From: Bacteriovorax sp037444575 | GTDB taxonomy: Bacteria; Bdellovibrionota; Bacteriovoracia; Bacteriovoracales; Bacteriovoracaceae | DNA length: 64,000 nt | Direction: 5' to 3' | Assembly (NCBI GenBank): GCA_037444575.1 | Contig: JBBIME010000010.1 | Coordinates: 124,001-188,000 of the forward strand | In this document: positions 18,005 to 25,674 of the stretch, in pieces | Layout: each line of letters opens with the position of its first letter | Position numbering within the stretch: position 1 is the first letter of the stretch | Translations under genes and position numbers: made by a program | The notes under the pieces: model-generated | Told to the model about the DNA's origin: nothing | What the model saw: only the letters and a program-made list of their open reading frames with translations | The model's database searches: none

Positions 18005-18926
18005 GGCAATGACAGTTACCCAATTAGAATATGTACTTGCCGTTTATCAAAAAAGAAACTTCATCGAAGCAGCAAAATTCTGCAATGTAAGCCAGCCGAC
18101 TCTTTCGATGCAGTTAAAAAAACTTGAGGAGGAAATCGGATATATTCTCTTTGATCGATCCAAAGTGCCTATTCTGGTAACGGAAGAAGGTGAGCAATTT
18201 ATAGAACAATCCAAAAAGGTAATTTTAGAATACAAAAAATTATATCAGAGAGAAGAAAAGGAATTAAAAGGCGAATTGATTATTGGAATTATACCTACTA
18301 TTTCTTCAGATCTAATTCCACTTTTCTTGCCTAAGTTTCTAAAAGATTATCCTTTGATTTCTATTCGCTTTAAAGAATTGCAAACCCATGAAATTATCGA
18401 AGAGCTTAAGCGAGATGAAATTCATGCTGGGATACTGGCTACACCATTGAAAGAAAATTCCCTGGTGGAGAAAGTTCTTTATTATGAGCCATTTGTTCCT
18501 TATGTATCGAGCAGTCATAAGCTCGCAAAGAAATGTACCATTGATCCCAATGAAATTGATGGAGAAAATTTATGGCTTTTAGAGGAAGGACATTGTCTTA
18601 GGACTCAAGTATTAAAACTTTGTTCACTAGAGAGGCAACAGACTCAGCCCATTTTTTCTGGAGGAAGCATTGATACACTCATAAGGTTGGTGGATAAGAA
18701 TTTGGGAATGACAGTGATTCCATTTTTGGCACTCAAATACGCAAAAATTAAAAATGTTCGCCAATTTTCTCACGATGTACCCGTAAGAGAGGTCAGTATT
18801 GTCACATCTCGAAATTTTTATAAGGAAAATTTAATAAGCGCCTTAGAGTCAGCAATTCTTGATTCTTTGCCTTCAGACTTAGATATTCCCAAAAGAAAAA
18901 AAGTGCACGTCTTGAAACCAGTCTAG
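18003..18926 (+). CDS. oxyR: OxyR peroxide-sensing LysR regulator
   Basis: 307 residues from the first ATG. The HTH starts TQLEYVLAVYQKRNFIEAA and continues through VSQPTLSMQLKKLEEEIG, a close match to OxyR. The redox region WLLEEGHCLRTQVLKLC carries both sensing cysteines (Cys198 and Cys207, eight residues between them, as Cys199/Cys208 in E. coli). Oxidation by hydrogen peroxide makes a disulfide that switches promoter activation. An ATG at 18009 would align better with the E. coli N-terminus. Divergent from rubrerythrin, with an OxyR-type motif at the start region suggesting autocontrol. Confidence 0.9.
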   Translation: MAMTVTQLEYVLAVYQKRNFIEAAKFCNVSQPTLSMQLKKLEEEIGYILFDRSKVPILVTEEGEQFIEQSKKVILEYKKLYQREEKELKGELIIGIIPTISSDLIPLFLPKFLKDYPLISIRFKELQTHEIIEELKRDEIHAGILATPLKENSLVEKVLYYEPFVPYVSSSHKLAKKCTIDPNEIDGENLWLLEEGHCLRTQVLKLCSLERQQTQPIFSGGSIDTLIRLVDKNLGMTVIPFLALKYAKIKNVRQFSHDVPVREVSIVTSRNFYKENLISALESAILDSLPSDLDIPKRKKVHVLKPV

Positions 18927-18932
18927 GAAAGT

Positions 18933-19187
18933 CTACATGTATGGATTTTCGCCACTCACGTGGTCAGTGAGATCGACAACTTCAATAATTTCAGGAAAAT
19001 TTTGTTTCACTAATGTTTGAATACCATCTTTCAGAGTTGCTTTTGAACTTGAGCATCCTTGGCATCCGCCACTTAATCTGACAAAAAGTTTATCATTATC
19101 GAGGTCGATAATTTCAACGCCTCCACCATGAGCAGCAAGAGATGGGCGGACTTGTTCATCGAATAGAATTTCTAATTTTCTTAGCAC
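18933..19187 (-). CDS. NifU C-terminal-domain (Nfu) Fe-S carrier
   Basis: 84 residues, the stand-alone Nfu domain. The CXXC motif is Cys42-Q-G-Cys45 within SGGCQGCSSSKATLK; the N-terminal VRPSLAAHGGGVEI strand-helix is characteristic. Two copies bridge a [4Fe-4S] cluster that is handed to apoproteins. Complete at the usual size for stand-alone Nfu. Fifteen bases downstream of rsmE on the same strand, so probably co-transcribed; convergent with oxyR. Confidence 0.9.
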   Translation of the reverse strand: MLRKLEILFDEQVRPSLAAHGGGVEIIDLDNDKLFVRLSGGCQGCSSSKATLKDGIQTLVKQNFPEIIEVVDLTDHVSGENPYM

Positions 19188-19202
19188 AAAATACCTCGGT
19201 TT

Positions 19203-19904
19203 TTAATAATGTCTTCTCAATAATTCTAGCTGAGAAATGGCGGAATAGACAGCATGTTCAACTCTTAAGACACTAGAAGAAATTTTAATACTCGTAAAAC
19301 CCGCTTGGTGAAAGCGCTCTATGTCCTCATTTGTCCATCCACGCTCCGGGCCTATCGCTAGTGTCAAGGGCTTGCTCCAGTCAATTTCTACATCTAAAAA
19401 ACTTTTGTCAGCTTTCAGATCTAAGATAAATTTTTGGGGAGCATCTTTATAATTTTCTGCAGGATTATATTTGTCTAATTTAAATTCAGGTAGAGCTGTA
19501 TAGATAGTTGCCTGCGAAAGGCCGTTGATAAGAAATTCATCACAAGCGCGATCTTCAAAAATTTTAGAGTCGAGATAACTTTTTTCAGAAAGGGCCGCCT
19601 TGAAAAAATGAATCCGACGAGCTCCAAAAGTCGTCGCATGCTCAAGAATTTTTTTGCTTGTTTGAGGGCGAGAGATTCCAACAATGAGATCAAACCACTG
19701 AGGCTCACCTGGTGTTATTTCTTCAAGACTTAGTTTGCATAAATTCTGATTTAATTCAGTTACGAATCCCTTCGTTCTTCCTTGATTTAAAACAGTGCAT
19801 TTTACAACGTCTCCAACATTGAGCTTTAAGGTGTTGTGGATATGGGCCAGTACGTGCTGATCAGTAATAACGCCCGAGTTGTCTTTTAGGATTAGTGAAT
19901 TCAT
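19203..19904 (-). CDS. rsmE: 16S rRNA m3U1498 methyltransferase RsmE
   Basis: 233 residues. N-terminal PUA-like part (HVLAHIHNTLKLNVGDVV region) and a C-terminal SPOUT knot with the signature LAIGPERGWTNEDIERF (about 187-203) and SSSVLRVEHAVYSAISQLELL (about 210-230). Uses SAM to methylate U1498 N3 of 16S rRNA. Length is typical. No clear ribosome site; starts are limited upstream. Divergent from the helicase gene with a gap of 102 bases; nfu follows it. Confidence 0.9.
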   Translation of the reverse strand: MNSLILKDNSGVITDQHVLAHIHNTLKLNVGDVVKCTVLNQGRTKGFVTELNQNLCKLSLEEITPGEPQWFDLIVGISRPQTSKKILEHATTFGARRIHFFKAALSEKSYLDSKIFEDRACDEFLINGLSQATIYTALPEFKLDKYNPAENYKDAPQKFILDLKADKSFLDVEIDWSKPLTLAIGPERGWTNEDIERFHQAGFTSIKISSSVLRVEHAVYSAISQLELLRRHY

Positions 19905-20006
19905 GACTATTAAGTCTCAAAAGCATTCATTTCCGTCAAGAGAGGATCAATAATAATCCAAACTTAACTTTTAGAACTCAGAAAGAGTGTTGAATGGGGA
20001 ATCTGT

Positions 20007-21023
20007 ATGAAACTTATAGAAGAACTTTTTTATCCTTCACAATTTACCCTTTTAACCGCTCCAGTAGCCGCTGGAAAAACGAGATTGGTGGTCGAGTTTT
20101 ATAGAGAAAATAACTATAAAGTTATCTTTGTCTCACCTCTTAGGGCCCTCGCCAATGAGGTTTATAACAAATTATCAAGTGACGAAAAAAATGTTTTTTT
20201 GGCCGGTGGAGGAAAGTCACTCGAGGAAGTTTTTGTCAATTTTCTGCAGTCAAGAAAAGGTTTTTTAGTTACAACCATGGAGCTAATGTCCGAAGAATTT
20301 CTAGAAGCGTGTGCGGATCAAAAAGAAAAAATTCTTTTTATTCTTGATGAGTTTCATCTTTTTTATCATTGGGGCGAAAGCTTTAGACCTGTTTTGCATG
20401 ATCGCTTTCTTGGCATATTAGAGACTCAGGCACCAGTTCTTGGAATTACTGCAACGATGAGTGCTGAACTTCTTGAAAGACTTAAGGCTGATTTAAATTA
20501 TCACAATGAAATATGGTTTCATTTAGATTTTGGAAATCAAAAGCTTCATCGCACACCAAAAAAAATTCACTATTTTCATTCTATGAAACCACAAATCTTC
20601 AACCGAACTATGTGGAGAGAGCTGAGAATGAAACATGAGAATGATGTTTATTTGGTTTTTTGTTCCTATCGTTCGGAAGTGGATGAGCTCGTTGCAAGGT
20701 CTAGGAGAATGGGACTTAGAAGTTTAGGTTGCGTGGGGGGGGAGGTCGAAAATTTTCTACAACAGCTTGAGAACACCAACGGCAATGTTGATTGTATCTT
20801 CTCAACAACGACTCTAAGCCATGGGGTTAATCTTCCAGAAATTAAAAAAGTTTTCATCAATTATGAAGTTAAAAATTATGATTTTTGGCTACAGATGATT
20901 GGGCGAGGTGGTCGCAGAGGAGGGGAGTATGAAGTTTATACTTTCGATTCCTTTCATTCCAGTAAACGAGAACGTTTAAAGGGACAAGCACTGAATTACT
21001 TTTCAGATTTTTTAGGAATTTAG
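20007..21023 (+). CDS. Minimal SF2 DExH helicase-like ATPase
   Basis: 338 residues, essentially two RecA domains and nothing else. Motif I TAPVAAGKT (about 17-25), Ia SPLRALANEV, II LDEFH (about 113-117), III ITATMS, IV VYLVFCSYRSEV, V STTTLSHGVNLP (about 268-279) and VI QMIGRGGRRGG are all present and intact. The motif V/VI style resembles Ski2/Hel308-type enzymes but all accessory domains are missing. GGGGA lies six bases upstream of the ATG. It precedes a toxin-antitoxin pair and recO on the same strand. Substrate (RNA or DNA) unknown. Confidence 0.72.
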   Translation: MKLIEELFYPSQFTLLTAPVAAGKTRLVVEFYRENNYKVIFVSPLRALANEVYNKLSSDEKNVFLAGGGKSLEEVFVNFLQSRKGFLVTTMELMSEEFLEACADQKEKILFILDEFHLFYHWGESFRPVLHDRFLGILETQAPVLGITATMSAELLERLKADLNYHNEIWFHLDFGNQKLHRTPKKIHYFHSMKPQIFNRTMWRELRMKHENDVYLVFCSYRSEVDELVARSRRMGLRSLGCVGGEVENFLQQLENTNGNVDCIFSTTTLSHGVNLPEIKKVFINYEVKNYDFWLQMIGRGGRRGGEYEVYTFDSFHSSKRERLKGQALNYFSDFLGI

Positions 21024-21036
21024 GATTTATTAGACA

Positions 21037-21057
21037 TGTACACCAAAAAAGTGTACA
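21037..21057. promoter_or_regulatory. TGTACAC dyad, probable TA autoregulation operator
   Basis: TGTACAC (21037-21043) and GTGTACA (21051-21057) form a perfect inverted repeat with a 7-base A-rich spacer, 13 bases before the toxin start. Each arm contains the hexamer TGTACA, itself a palindrome and the core known from the yefM-yoeB operator. Site role inferred from position. Confidence 0.65.
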
Positions 21058-21070
21058 AAAGAGGTATGAG

Positions 21071-21358
21071 GTGAAAGCATCGCGAGTTATTGTTTCGGAT
21101 AATGTTCAGAAATCATTAAGAAAATTACCTAAACAAATCTTAATTCTCTTTGGTGAATGGATAAAGCTAATAAAAGAAGAAGGATATTTTGAAATGAAGA
21201 AAATTTCTGGTTATCGGGATCACGCCCTAAAGGGTAATCTTACTGGAAAAAGGTCGTCGTCATTAACAAAATCGTATCGAGTCATTTATCATATAATCCA
21301 GGAAGATGTGTTAATTGTTAATGTTATCGAGGTAAACAAACATGACTACAAAATTTAG
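21071..21358 (+). CDS. RelE/HigB-like toxin of a type II TA module
   Basis: 95 residues, GTG start with GAGG six bases upstream. The fold pattern is RelE/ParE: basic N-terminal helix pair, then GNLTGKRSSSLTKSYRVIYHII (positions about 57-78, in two parts) and a terminal VNVIEVNKHDYKI strand. Such toxins cleave mRNA at the ribosome; the C-terminal His/Lys/Tyr are plausible active-site residues. Toxin-first order, as in higBA. Its end overlaps the antitoxin start by 17 bases. Confidence 0.82.
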   Translation: MKASRVIVSDNVQKSLRKLPKQILILFGEWIKLIKEEGYFEMKKISGYRDHALKGNLTGKRSSSLTKSYRVIYHIIQEDVLIVNVIEVNKHDYKI

Positions 21359-21653
21359 GCCAGCAGAAGAGGTGTTAAATGAAATACTTGGACATGTAAC
21401 TTTTGGGGACCTGCTTAAGGCAATTCGACAAGGCGTTGAGATGACCCAAGTTCAAATGGCCAAAAAATTAAAAATCAGCAGGCAAGAGCTGTGTGACATT
21501 GAAAAAGGAAGAAAGACAGTTTCAGTTGATCGAGCGGTTTATTTTGCTAAAAGACTCAAACGTTCTGACAGAATATTTGCAAAATATGTAATTGAAGATC
21601 AATTAAGAAAATCAGGACTTAACTTAAAAGTCCATTTTGATGAAGCTGCTTAG
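21342..21653 (+). CDS. XRE-family antitoxin (HigA-like)
   Basis: 103 residues with a helix-turn-helix (about 27-80): TQVQMAKKLKISRQELCDIE is the recognition unit. N-terminal 25 residues and the C-terminal tail (IEDQLRKSGLNLKVHFDEAA) are the likely toxin-binding parts. It should neutralise the toxin and repress the module at the TGTACAC dyad. Overlaps the toxin gene by 17 bases, and its stop codon touches the recO start codon with no gap. Confidence 0.82.
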   Translation: MTTKFRPAEEVLNEILGHVTFGDLLKAIRQGVEMTQVQMAKKLKISRQELCDIEKGRKTVSVDRAVYFAKRLKRSDRIFAKYVIEDQLRKSGLNLKVHFDEAA

Positions 21654-22445
21654 ATGCAAACCAAAATTGAAGGCATAGTCCTCTCAAAAATTCCCTATGA
21701 TGAACGTCATATCATCGCCCATCTCCTTCTTCGCTCTGGAAGAAAAGTGTCAGTTGTTTTCTATGGCGGAAGAGGCGGAGGGAAAAAACAAAAGTCTTCA
21801 GTGATTGAATTGGGGTTCATGCTTTCAATAGAACTTAATTCCAATAAAACGCATAGTGAAATTTATCACGCAAAAGAATGGAACTTGATTTGGCATCACG
21901 ATCAGATTCGGTTAGAGCACAACGCTTTTTATTTGATGTGTTTTTTTCTTGAAGTCATCAATAAGATTTCTCCAACTGAAAATTTGCACGACGTTCATGA
22001 GGAAAACACAGAGATGACTGGACTCTTTACAACGCTTAGTAATGCCCTCGTCCATTTAGAAAAATCACTTCAAGCAAAATCCTTTTTTCCTCATTCTCAT
22101 GCCGTTATATTTTTAACAAAAATTCTCCTGCATCTGGGAGTTTTTCCTGAGCGCGAACACTGCACCCTGTGTGGAGAAGAGTTGGCTAAGTTCAATGATA
22201 TGTATCTTATTCCAGAAGAAGGAGGCTTTGCTTGTCCGCCATGCATGAATCAACGGAAAGCTTATTCAGTGCAATCTGGACGAGAGCTCTGGGAACTAAT
22301 GGGCCACATTGCTCATACTAAATACAACGAACTAGGGTCAATCAAGCTTGAGTACAAATCTCTTCCTCGAATGCTTTTTCACTATTTTTGTTTCCAGTTT
22401 CATTTTGAGGAAAAGGATTTTAAGACTGCAAGTATGGTGTTTTGA
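21654..22445 (+). CDS. recO: DNA repair protein RecO
   Basis: 263 residues. N-terminal OB-fold (EGIVLSKIPYDERHIIAHLL), a helical middle and a zinc-finger Cys170-X2-Cys173 with Cys194-X2-Cys197. RecO loads RecA with RecR onto SSB-coated DNA in gap repair. Translation starts at the base after the antitoxin stop and no good ribosome site is seen, so it probably depends on translational coupling from the TA genes. Twenty-four bases ahead of msbA. Confidence 0.85.
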   Translation: MQTKIEGIVLSKIPYDERHIIAHLLLRSGRKVSVVFYGGRGGGKKQKSSVIELGFMLSIELNSNKTHSEIYHAKEWNLIWHHDQIRLEHNAFYLMCFFLEVINKISPTENLHDVHEENTEMTGLFTTLSNALVHLEKSLQAKSFFPHSHAVIFLTKILLHLGVFPEREHCTLCGEELAKFNDMYLIPEEGGFACPPCMNQRKAYSVQSGRELWELMGHIAHTKYNELGSIKLEYKSLPRMLFHYFCFQFHFEEKDFKTASMVF

Positions 22446-22469
22446 TTCTAAGTAAGATAGAATCGTGCA

Positions 22470-24185
22470 ATGTATTCAAAACTTTTTAAGCAAATATTCC
22501 CTTACCTAAAACCGTATAAAAAGAAAGCCCTGGCAGCTTTTGGACTTTCCTTTGTGCTTGCCGCTTTAACTGGACTTCAAGTTAAATTGATCAAGCCCAT
22601 TTTTGATCACGGCCTTTCCGGTAAATCAGAATTAAAAGAAATTTTAATATTATCCGGATCTCTTTTACTTCTTGGTCTTTTAAATTTTCCTGCGCGCTTT
22701 TATCACTTTTATTGGCTTCGATATATTGGTGAAAAAATTAATGCTGATTTGAGAGTCGAAATTTTTTCGAAACTTCAAAAATTGCCAACTAGTTTTTACA
22801 ATCAAAATAAACAAGGACGAATGCTATCGACGCTTTTAAATGATGCTGAAATTTTCTCTCAAGCATTTCGAGCGATGGTTGATCTCGTCCGTGAGCCAGC
22901 AAAAGGAATTGTTTATTTGGGGATGGCCATTTGGAGTGACTGGCAGCTTACATTGGTTATCTTGGTTGTTGCCCCAATGTTCATTAGTATCTTTCAAATT
23001 TCAGGTAAAAAAATTAGACGCAACCAAAGTGAAGTTCAAGAGGGAAGAGCTGAGCTTACTCACAATTTAAGTGAAGGGCTTTCTGCTCATAAAGTGACTA
23101 AAGCTTTTAATCTTCAAAAATTTGTAATGAATAGATTTATCAAGTCTCAAAATCACTATTTTGATTTTTCTATGCGCACTTCAAAAGTTGAAGAGTTTGC
23201 CCATCCTTTAGTTGAAGTCGTTGGGGCCATTGCTTTTTCACTCGTTATAATTTTTGCCTATTTTAGAATTAAATCAGGAGCGATGACTGTTGGAGATTTC
23301 ATCCAGTTTGTTGCGGCCCTTGCTCTTTTAATGGATCCAATTCGTAAATTTTCTCAGGCCAATGTAAAAATCGGCCAAGGTATTGCTGCCGGAGAGAGAA
23401 TTAAACATATTTTAGAGTTAGAAGAAGAACGAGATTTAGGAAACATTGAAATACAAAAATTTGAAAATGAAATTCTTGTTGATGATTTAAGTTTTAGCTA
23501 TGGCGAAAAAAATGTCATCAGCCACTTAAATCTCCAAATTAAAAAGGGTCAAAAAGTCGCTCTTGTTGGATTATCAGGGTCAGGGAAATCAACTCTTATT
23601 AATTTATTGCTTGGCCTTTATCCCGTTGATCATGGAGAAATTCTCATTGATGGAAAGCCGATCAGCTCAATTAAATTAAAAAGTTTGAGACGACTTTTCG
23701 GACTAGTTTCTCAAGATATATTTTTGTTTCATGACACCATTAAAGAAAATCTTTCAATTGGTGGGCATTTTACCAATGAAGAAATCAACAAAGCGTTGGA
23801 AGTTTCTTACGCCTCAGAGTTTGTGAACAAACTTCCACACGGTTTGAATACGGTCATTGGTGATAGGGGAGCAAAACTTTCTGGAGGGCAGCAGCAACGA
23901 CTCACTATTGCGCGTGCTTTCCTTCAAAACACTCAAATCTTACTTTTTGATGAAGCAACTTCTGCTCTGGATAATGAATCTGAAAAAGTTGTTCAGAGGG
24001 CACTGGAATCTATCGCTGGTAACAAAACTGTTGTAGCTGTCGCTCATCGTCTTTCAACTATTCAAGACTACGATCTTATTTACGTAATGAAAGAAGGTTT
24101 ATTGGTGGAGCAGGGAACTCACCATGAGCTTATGGCGATGAATGGCGAATATAGAAAGTTGTATGAACTTTCACTGAAAGCTTGA
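22470..24185 (+). CDS. msbA: ABC exporter, MsbA-like lipid flippase
   Basis: 571 residues: six-helix exporter domain (about 1-310) fused to a nucleotide-binding domain. Walker A GLSGSGKST (about 368-376), signature LSGGQQQR (about 469-476), Walker B ILLFDEATSALD (about 489-500) and H-loop AHRLST. Length and sequence style fit MsbA, which moves lipid A-core to the periplasmic leaflet before Lpt export; the LptF homologue at the left edge agrees. Other lipid exporters have the same layout, so MsbA is the likeliest of the family. Follows recO closely. Confidence 0.82.
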   Translation: MYSKLFKQIFPYLKPYKKKALAAFGLSFVLAALTGLQVKLIKPIFDHGLSGKSELKEILILSGSLLLLGLLNFPARFYHFYWLRYIGEKINADLRVEIFSKLQKLPTSFYNQNKQGRMLSTLLNDAEIFSQAFRAMVDLVREPAKGIVYLGMAIWSDWQLTLVILVVAPMFISIFQISGKKIRRNQSEVQEGRAELTHNLSEGLSAHKVTKAFNLQKFVMNRFIKSQNHYFDFSMRTSKVEEFAHPLVEVVGAIAFSLVIIFAYFRIKSGAMTVGDFIQFVAALALLMDPIRKFSQANVKIGQGIAAGERIKHILELEEERDLGNIEIQKFENEILVDDLSFSYGEKNVISHLNLQIKKGQKVALVGLSGSGKSTLINLLLGLYPVDHGEILIDGKPISSIKLKSLRRLFGLVSQDIFLFHDTIKENLSIGGHFTNEEINKALEVSYASEFVNKLPHGLNTVIGDRGAKLSGGQQQRLTIARAFLQNTQILLFDEATSALDNESEKVVQRALESIAGNKTVVAVAHRLSTIQDYDLIYVMKEGLLVEQGTHHELMAMNGEYRKLYELSLKA

Positions 24186-24286
24186 AAATTTCGCCATGCA
24201 CAACCTTCTAGAAATTTAATTACATTTAAATAAATAAAAAGTAAAATTTCCTCGTAAATTTAATGAAAGAATACGGGGAGAATGTC

Positions 24287-25615
24287 GTGTCCAACGAAAC
24301 AAATTTGAAATCAATGAGTGAGCTAGTCGCGCTTTGCAAGCAGCGCGGTTTTATTTTTCAATCATCAGAAGTTTATGGCGGTCTTAATTCGTGTTGGGAT
24401 ATGGGCCCTTACGGAGTTGAATTAAAAAATAATTTAAAAACTCGTTGGTGGAAATCAATGACTCTTCGTCAGGACGTTGTAGGAGTTGATGCTTCAATTC
24501 TTATGCACCCAATGGTGTGGAAAGCTTCTGGTCACGTCGATGGATTTTCTGATCCACTTGTTGATTGTAAAAATTGTAAAGAGAGATATCGCGCAGACAA
24601 TATCGACATGACTAAGCCATGTCCAAAGTGTGGTGCTAAAGATTCTTATACAGATGTTCGCCAATTTAATTTGATGTTTAAAACTCAAATGGGAGCGATG
24701 GAAGATACAGCTTCTATGGTTTATCTTCGCCCAGAAACTGCTCAAGGGATTTTTGTAAACTTCCTAAACGTTCAAACAACAATGAGAAAAAAATTGCCAT
24801 TTGGGATTGCTCAAATTGGTAAAGCATTTAGAAATGAAATTACTCCAGGAAATTTTATTTTCAGAACTCGTGAATTTGAACAAATGGAGATGCAATATTT
24901 TGTAAAACCAGGAACTCAAAAAGAAGCGATGGAAGCGTGGAAAGAAACACGTTGGAAGTGGCATATGGAAAATGGTCTTCGCCCGGAAAAATTAAAATGG
25001 TCACCCCATGGTCCAGATTCACTTGCTCACTATGCTGACGCTGCAACTGATATTGAATACGAATTCCCAATGGGCTGGGGAGAGATGGAAGGGATTCACT
25101 CTCGAACAGACTTCGATTTAAAACAGCACCAGGAATTCTCTGGAAAAAAATTAGAGTACGTTGATCAAACTAACAATAATGAAAAATATATTCCATACGT
25201 AATCGAAACTTCTGTTGGAGCTGATCGCTGTATGCTCGCGATCATGTGTGATGCCTATAGATTAGAAAATGCAGGAGATCCGGATAAAGAAAGATCAGTG
25301 ATGAAATTTCATCCAGGTCTTGCACCAATTAAAACAGCAATCCTTCCACTTTCTAAAAAACCAGAACTTGAAGAAGTAGCGACAAAACTTTTTGCTGATT
25401 TAAGTGGAGATTATAAATCTGAATATGATCTTTCTGGTTCAATTGGAAAACGTTATAGACGTCAGGATGAAATTGGAACTCCATACTGTATCACTGTAGA
25501 TTTCGATACTCTAAACGATCACGCCGTAACAATTAGAAATCGCGATACCATGGTTCAGGAAAGAATTGCTCTAGCGAATGTGCAAAATTATTTGAAAGAT
25601 AAATTTAAATTTTAA
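24287..25615 (+). CDS. glyQS: Glycyl-tRNA synthetase, dimeric type
   Basis: 442 residues from GTG. Class II synthetase of the single-chain alpha2 type (not the alpha/beta glyQ-glyS pair): opens SELVALCKQRGFIFQSSEVYGG, a zinc-binding CKNCKERY / CPKCGAKD pair (about 92-118), motif 2 FRNEITPGNFIFRTREFEQME (in two parts, about 187-207), motif 3 VGADRCMLAIM, and an anticodon-binding C-terminus. Ribosome-site GGGGAG (24275-24280) lies six bases before the GTG at 24287, so it is preferred over the ATG at 24263, which overlaps no such site. Complete at the family size. Confidence 0.92.
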   Translation: MSNETNLKSMSELVALCKQRGFIFQSSEVYGGLNSCWDMGPYGVELKNNLKTRWWKSMTLRQDVVGVDASILMHPMVWKASGHVDGFSDPLVDCKNCKERYRADNIDMTKPCPKCGAKDSYTDVRQFNLMFKTQMGAMEDTASMVYLRPETAQGIFVNFLNVQTTMRKKLPFGIAQIGKAFRNEITPGNFIFRTREFEQMEMQYFVKPGTQKEAMEAWKETRWKWHMENGLRPEKLKWSPHGPDSLAHYADAATDIEYEFPMGWGEMEGIHSRTDFDLKQHQEFSGKKLEYVDQTNNNEKYIPYVIETSVGADRCMLAIMCDAYRLENAGDPDKERSVMKFHPGLAPIKTAILPLSKKPELEEVATKLFADLSGDYKSEYDLSGSIGKRYRRQDEIGTPYCITVDFDTLNDHAVTIRNRDTMVQERIALANVQNYLKDKFKF

Positions 25616-25639
25616 TTTTTATAATTTCTCTAAATGCAA

Positions 25640-25659
25640 AACCTCAATTCGCCGAGGTT
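25640..25659 (+). other. Leader hairpin before ppdK
   Basis: AACCTC (25640-25645) pairs with GAGGTT (25654-25659) around an 8-base loop in the gap between glyQS and ppdK, just before the AGGAGT ribosome-site region. No T-run follows, so it is not a terminator; a role in mRNA stability or initiation is possible. Confidence 0.3.
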
Positions 25660-25674
25660 AGGAGTAAGGAAGCT

